DNA from: 2-01-FULL-39-10-A sp964565795
GTDB lineage: Bacteria > Patescibacteriota > Microgenomatia > Levybacterales > UBA12049
Length of the DNA: 7,311 bases
Direction: 5' to 3'
NCBI GenBank assembly: GCA_964565795.1
Contig: CAZMGC010000040.1
Coordinates: 1-7,311, forward strand
A model generated the notes under the pieces. That model was not told the DNA's origin, searched no databases, and saw only the letters and a list, made by a program, of their open reading frames with translations. A program made the translations under genes and the position numbers. Positions 4,547 to 7,311 of this stretch are shown here, piece after piece (position 1 is the first letter of the stretch; every line of letters begins with the position of its first letter).

Positions 4547-7311
4547 TTAAGGCGCGAAAGTCGAACAATCTTCATCAATTAAATCAATCTTTCCGTCCAG
4601 GTCATTATCTATTCCGTCAGAGCATAATGCTTGATCATTTTCGACTGGTGGAGGTAAAAACACCGAACAATCTTCATCGCTTAAATCCGTCTTACCATCT
4701 AGATCATTATCCAACCCATCAGAGCATGATAACTGATCATTCTCTTTTGGTGGTGGCGCGAAAGTCGAACAATCTTCATCAATTAAATCAATCTTTCCGT
4801 CCAGGTCATTATCTATCCCATCGGAACACAAAGCTTGATCATTTTCAGGCACAGACACAATTTCACTAGTGCTAGTTGCGATAGAATTATTTACATAAAA
4901 TTCGTCACAATCATGGTCCGCAACATCGACATATCCATCCAGATCATTATCTATTCCGTCAGAGCATAAAGCTTGATCATTTTCAGGCACAGACACAATT
5001 GTCTGAGTTGTATCATTTATTGGAGACGTTGGCTTAAAAGCTGAACAATCAGGATCATTTAGATCGAGTAAATTATCTAAATCATTATCTATTCCATCCA
5101 AGCAAAGCGTTTGAGAATTTTCAGGCACAGAAGCTTGCCCACTCTGACTATCTAATATAGATCCAGAATAAGACTCTCCCCCATATCTATAAGAGGATAT
5201 TATCAACCAATCAAATTTAATATCTGCTGTTGTTGGTTCCGCCAATTCAACAGCAAATCCCTGGCCGGAAATCTTATCAACCACAGATAATGATTTTGAA
5301 GTAACATTTGTTGGAGTTACAAATATCTTAGAATTTTCATTAACTTTAGTATTGGATATAAATATCCTATTTTGACCAGCAAGTATAACTCCGCTTCCGC
5401 TTATCTGATTCTGTCCATCTGGAACAAATATTTCTCCATCAGGCAATATCGTTATATTGTTTGCAAATAAGTGAGCAAAAGATGCGATACTGGCAGAAAT
5501 CTTATCGTAAACAGTGTTTATAAATTGAGTTGTATTTTCTTTTAATAATTTAGAAGTTTCGCTGAGTATAGCCAAAGTTCTTTCATATGGATTTGTAGGT
5601 AAAGCCATATTCTCCTCAAATACTTTATATTCTGGCTTAATATCAACTAAAATAGTTCCTTCTTCGCTAGAATCATAATCCATTAAAGCTCTTCCCAAAA
5701 CATATCCAGTAGATTTTGCCCTAACAGCCACTCCTGGAATTTCTCCAACAGTCAGATAATCTCCCTTTTTAATATTTCCATCCTTATTAGATATTCTCGC
5801 TGCCATAACTCCAGAAATAGCCACATCAACTCCGCCTTGTCCAATAGTTACAGATGGTTGACCATCAAATCCAGCGGCAACCCCAGCTATTTCCGATCTA
5901 GAAGAAGTATCTGCATATTTAGCAAATATAGCCCCATTACCAGCACTATAATCCTTAGATATAATAGTTCCCACAGGAATTTCTCCCATAACACTACTCG
6001 TAGCACTAAATCTTCCAGAAACATATCCAGGAGACGCATCCATTCCTCCGCTTATTAAATTAACATCTAATTTTGGATCCTCTGCTTGCGGCAAGTCAGC
6101 ATATCCACCAGGAGGATCGTCAATCCATGTTCTTATATATTGAACATCTATAGATCTAGCATTTAATGTTCCATTACCAAGTCCAGGAATCACAGCTAAA
6201 ACAATTGCAGCCGCCATTCCGGCCGTTGGAATATTGTTTGCTGTTTGATAAACTACCGCATCGTTAATCAAAAATGTTGCCTGATTAGAAGTAACTTCTA
6301 TGCGGAATTTGCTAAGAGTTGTTGAGGTTGGAACCAATGTATTAAAGTAATCATAAGAATCATTAGATCTTGTCATAGCAATCCAGTTTGGAGTCGATGT
6401 GGCTATAAAGAAAACTCCATTTTTAGGCATAGTTCCTGGAGTGGCAGTTGCAAATGCTGACCCATAAAATCCAACAATATTTAATGTACTTGAAGCCACT
6501 CCATTAAATTTCAATTTTGTTTCAAATACCGGATTTTCCGTTGGTCCAATTATATTAGTAGTACGAAGCGCAATTCCATCAGGAGCAGCAGCTGTTGTTG
6601 CACTTCCTGTTATTAAACGAGCAAATCCAGGAGTTGAGCTTGGCTGAGTAACTGCACCATCAGAATTGTTTCCATCTATAGCGTAATTACCACAAAAATG
6701 AGAAGAATCTGCTCCGGCAGATATGGAAGCGGCTAAGCTAGAAGCGGCGGATTCACAGTTTAAAGTTCTCCAAGTTGAATAAATACGCCCAGAAACCACA
6801 AGCTGGTCTCTCAATCCAGCATTTCCAGAATTTGTCGTGGTTCCAATAGCAACACGAGCATAATCAAGAGCTCCAGTAGTTGTTGCCCCAACAAAGAACA
6901 ATGGCACAGCTCCGCTAGATGTAGCAACCACAACCTGAGGAGTATTATGATTACCCTGAACAGAAAGATATCCCCAAGGAGTTGTAGTTCCACCAACTCC
7001 AACCCTAGCGGTATTAACATCGATAAACACAGAAGAAGTAGCCGTTAACGCCGTTCCAGCACCAGCGTAATAAGCAGTTTGTCCAGCTGTTCCAGAATTT
7101 ACAGTTCCACTTCCCCCCCCAGTCACACAAACATTATTAACAGCGAAACATCCTGTCGAAAGATTTATTCCATTAGCAAATGTGGAAGATGCGGTAGTTG
7201 AGGAAACGTTGAGTAATGAGACGCTGATGTCTCCTGCAAATGTCGATGTTCCCCTTCCAGTCACGAATAATTGTGAAGTGGAAGCAGCTCCCGTGATAGC
7301 TAAGTTGCCTG
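4547..7311 (-). CDS. Large secreted fibre-like surface protein with C-terminal Ca2+-type repeats, amino end outside window
   Basis: The frame is open to the right edge (920 visible codons). A GTG at 7264 is not the true start, since the residues before it (GNLAITGAASTSQLF) continue the same repeat style. Counting from that GTG: 1-160 is a Ser/Thr/Gly stalk with 'LSTGCFAVNNVCVTGGGSGT' and 'GGTTTPWGYLSVQG', as in phage-tail-fibre-like and CPR surface proteins. Residues 165-380 look like a concanavalin-A-like beta sandwich ('ARLITGSA', 'PVFETKLKFNG', 'FRIEVTSNQATFLIND'). Residues 400-545 include 'ISNKDGNIKKGDYLTVGEIPGVAVRAKSTGYVLGRAL'; 546-600 is helical; 605-690 is a beta domain ending 'DIKFDWLIIS'. 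Residues 715-900 hold five two-cysteine Asp-rich repeats. No sorting motif or TM follows, and the protein ends STFAP. It is likely an adhesin or stalk, but a prophage tail-fibre origin cannot be excluded. Confidence 0.85.
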   Translation of the reverse strand, partial: GNLAITGAASTSQLFVTGRGTSTFAGDISVSLLNVSSTTASSTFANGINLSTGCFAVNNVCVTGGGSGTVNSGTAGQTAYYAGAGTALTATSSVFIDVNTARVGVGGTTTPWGYLSVQGNHNTPQVVVATSSGAVPLFFVGATTTGALDYARVAIGTTTNSGNAGLRDQLVVSGRIYSTWRTLNCESAASSLAASISAGADSSHFCGNYAIDGNNSDGAVTQPSSTPGFARLITGSATTAAAPDGIALRTTNIIGPTENPVFETKLKFNGVASSTLNIVGFYGSAFATATPGTMPKNGVFFIATSTPNWIAMTRSNDSYDYFNTLVPTSTTLSKFRIEVTSNQATFLINDAVVYQTANNIPTAGMAAAIVLAVIPGLGNGTLNARSIDVQYIRTWIDDPPGGYADLPQAEDPKLDVNLISGGMDASPGYVSGRFSATSSVMGEIPVGTIISKDYSAGNGAIFAKYADTSSRSEIAGVAAGFDGQPSVTIGQGGVDVAISGVMAARISNKDGNIKKGDYLTVGEIPGVAVRAKSTGYVLGRALMDYDSSEEGTILVDIKPEYKVFEENMALPTNPYERTLAILSETSKLLKENTTQFINTVYDKISASIASFAHLFANNITILPDGEIFVPDGQNQISGSGVILAGQNRIFISNTKVNENSKIFVTPTNVTSKSLSVVDKISGQGFAVELAEPTTADIKFDWLIISSYRYGGESYSGSILDSQSGQASVPENSQTLCLDGIDNDLDNLLDLNDPDCSAFKPTSPINDTTQTIVSVPENDQALCSDGIDNDLDGYVDVADHDCDEFYVNNSIATSTSEIVSVPENDQALCSDGIDNDLDGKIDLIDEDCSTFAPPPKENDQLSCSDGLDNDLDGKTDLSDEDCSVFLPPPVENDQALCSDGIDNDLDGKIDLIDEDCSTFAP
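4551..4816 (-). repeat. Perfect 62-bp direct repeat, 204 bp apart, in the fibre gene's repeat array
   Basis: Positions 4551-4612 are identical base for base to 4755-4816. The offset of 204 bp is 68 codons, two short repeat units, so the frame is kept. The copies encode the ends of units 5 and 3 ('DNDLDGKIDLIDEDCSTFA' region). Identity stops right at the stop codon on one side, while on the other side the next 25 bases carry several mismatches, mostly at silent positions. This indicates recent duplication or gene conversion. Confidence 0.9.
4565..5122 (-). repeat. Five C-terminal two-cysteine Ca2+-binding-type protein repeats
   Basis: Units lie at 5045-5122, 4907-4984, 4769-4846, 4667-4744 and 4565-4642. 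Each follows E-N-(D/S)-Q-x-L/S-C-x-D-G-(I/L)-D-N-D-L-D-(G/N)-x-x-D-x-x-(D/H)-x-D-C. The two cysteines are exactly 19 residues apart in all five, consistent with a disulfide in each. The DxDNDxDG core resembles Ca2+ loops of thrombospondin type 3 and MopE-like 'DGxDNDxDGxxD' repeats. First-cysteine spacing is 46, 46, 34, 34 residues: the early units are joined by longer Thr/Ser/Val linkers containing 'IVSVPEN' and the last by short Pro-rich linkers (PPPK, PPPV). Unit 1 is the most divergent (DLDNLLD, lacking the loop Gly). Confidence 0.9.
4830..5000 (-). repeat. 33-bp direct repeat covering the SVPENDQA linker of repeat units 2 and 3
   Basis: Positions 4830-4862 and 4968-5000 are identical. 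The offset is 138 bp (46 codons, in frame). The copies encode the linker and unit start I/V-V-S-V-P-E-N-D-Q-A-L, so the long-linker units 2 and 3 share a recent duplication separate from the 62-bp one. Confidence 0.85.
7113..7120 (-). repeat. G8 homopolymer tract in the fibre gene
   Basis: Eight cytosines on the plus strand (7113-7120) give GGGGGGGG in the coding strand, encoding the glycines of 'VTGGGSGT'. Such a run stands out in AT-rich DNA and could slip during replication, switching the frame of the downstream ~850 codons. It may also be a simple glycine linker. Confidence 0.6.

Noticed and set aside
4540..4869. Plus-strand open frame opposite the repeat array
   Set aside because: Its product is a His/Asn-rich repeat that mirrors the Asp-rich coding repeats on the other strand; it has no domain of its own and no upstream signals.
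4565..5122. Regularly spaced repeats that might be a CRISPR array
   Set aside because: The repeats are in frame, vary mostly at third codon positions, and encode cysteine/Asp-rich protein units; the intervals are coding linkers, not spacers.
7262..7264. GTG as the start of the fibre protein
   Set aside because: The frame is open to the window edge and the upstream residues continue the same Ser/Thr/Gly stalk pattern, with no signal peptide after the GTG.
1..7311. Alternative genetic code (TGA read as glycine, seen in some CPR lineages)
   Set aside because: No in-frame TGA occurs in any of the genes, and all five visible stops are TAA, so the standard bacterial code suffices here.

Overview
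The window looks like chromosomal DNA from a member of the Candidate Phyla Radiation (Patescibacteria). This is judged from sequence style, not from a marker gene. It is AT-rich, every gene is on the minus strand, spacers are very short, and all five visible stop codons are TAA. Several protein modules are of a kind I associate with CPR surface proteins: the 'GTTTPWG..LSV' stalk, the 'IKKGDYLT...PGVA.RA...G.VLGRAL' module, a dockerin-like 'DLNCDGRVNLKDLSIL' segment, and a small one-TM protein with 'YQAVFLTNGNTYFGKL...HGP'. There is no sign of TGA recoding.

In transcription order (high to low coordinates), the window starts inside a large secreted fibre-like protein (4547-7311, amino end off the window). 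It has a Ser/Thr/Gly stalk, a probable concanavalin-A-like beta domain, further beta modules, and five Asp-rich, two-cysteine, putative Ca2+-binding repeats at its end. A 98-bp spacer follows with a good promoter (TTTACA-17 bp-TATAAT, 4502-4530). This probably drives a four-gene unit: a small one-TM protein (4020-4448), a secreted protein with a half-dockerin segment (3264-3989), a membrane-anchored cohesin-domain protein (1961-3220), and a membrane protein with a beta domain outside and a coiled-coil-like tail inside (1213-1959).

After a 50-bp spacer with a weaker candidate promoter come a SAM-dependent methyltransferase (515-1162) and, 5 bp further on, the amino-terminal part of an exostosin-like putative glycosyltransferase (1-509, cut by the left edge). 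These two suggest a surface-glycan locus.

The window reads as a cell-surface locus: a fibre, a possible cohesin-dockerin pair with membrane anchors, then glycan-modifying enzymes. The most interesting points are the adjacent cohesin and degenerate dockerin genes, the Ca2+-type repeat array with recent in-frame duplication and a two-tier spacing, the 30-bp duplication in the dockerin segment, the G8 tract in the fibre gene, and the lack of clear Shine-Dalgarno sites.
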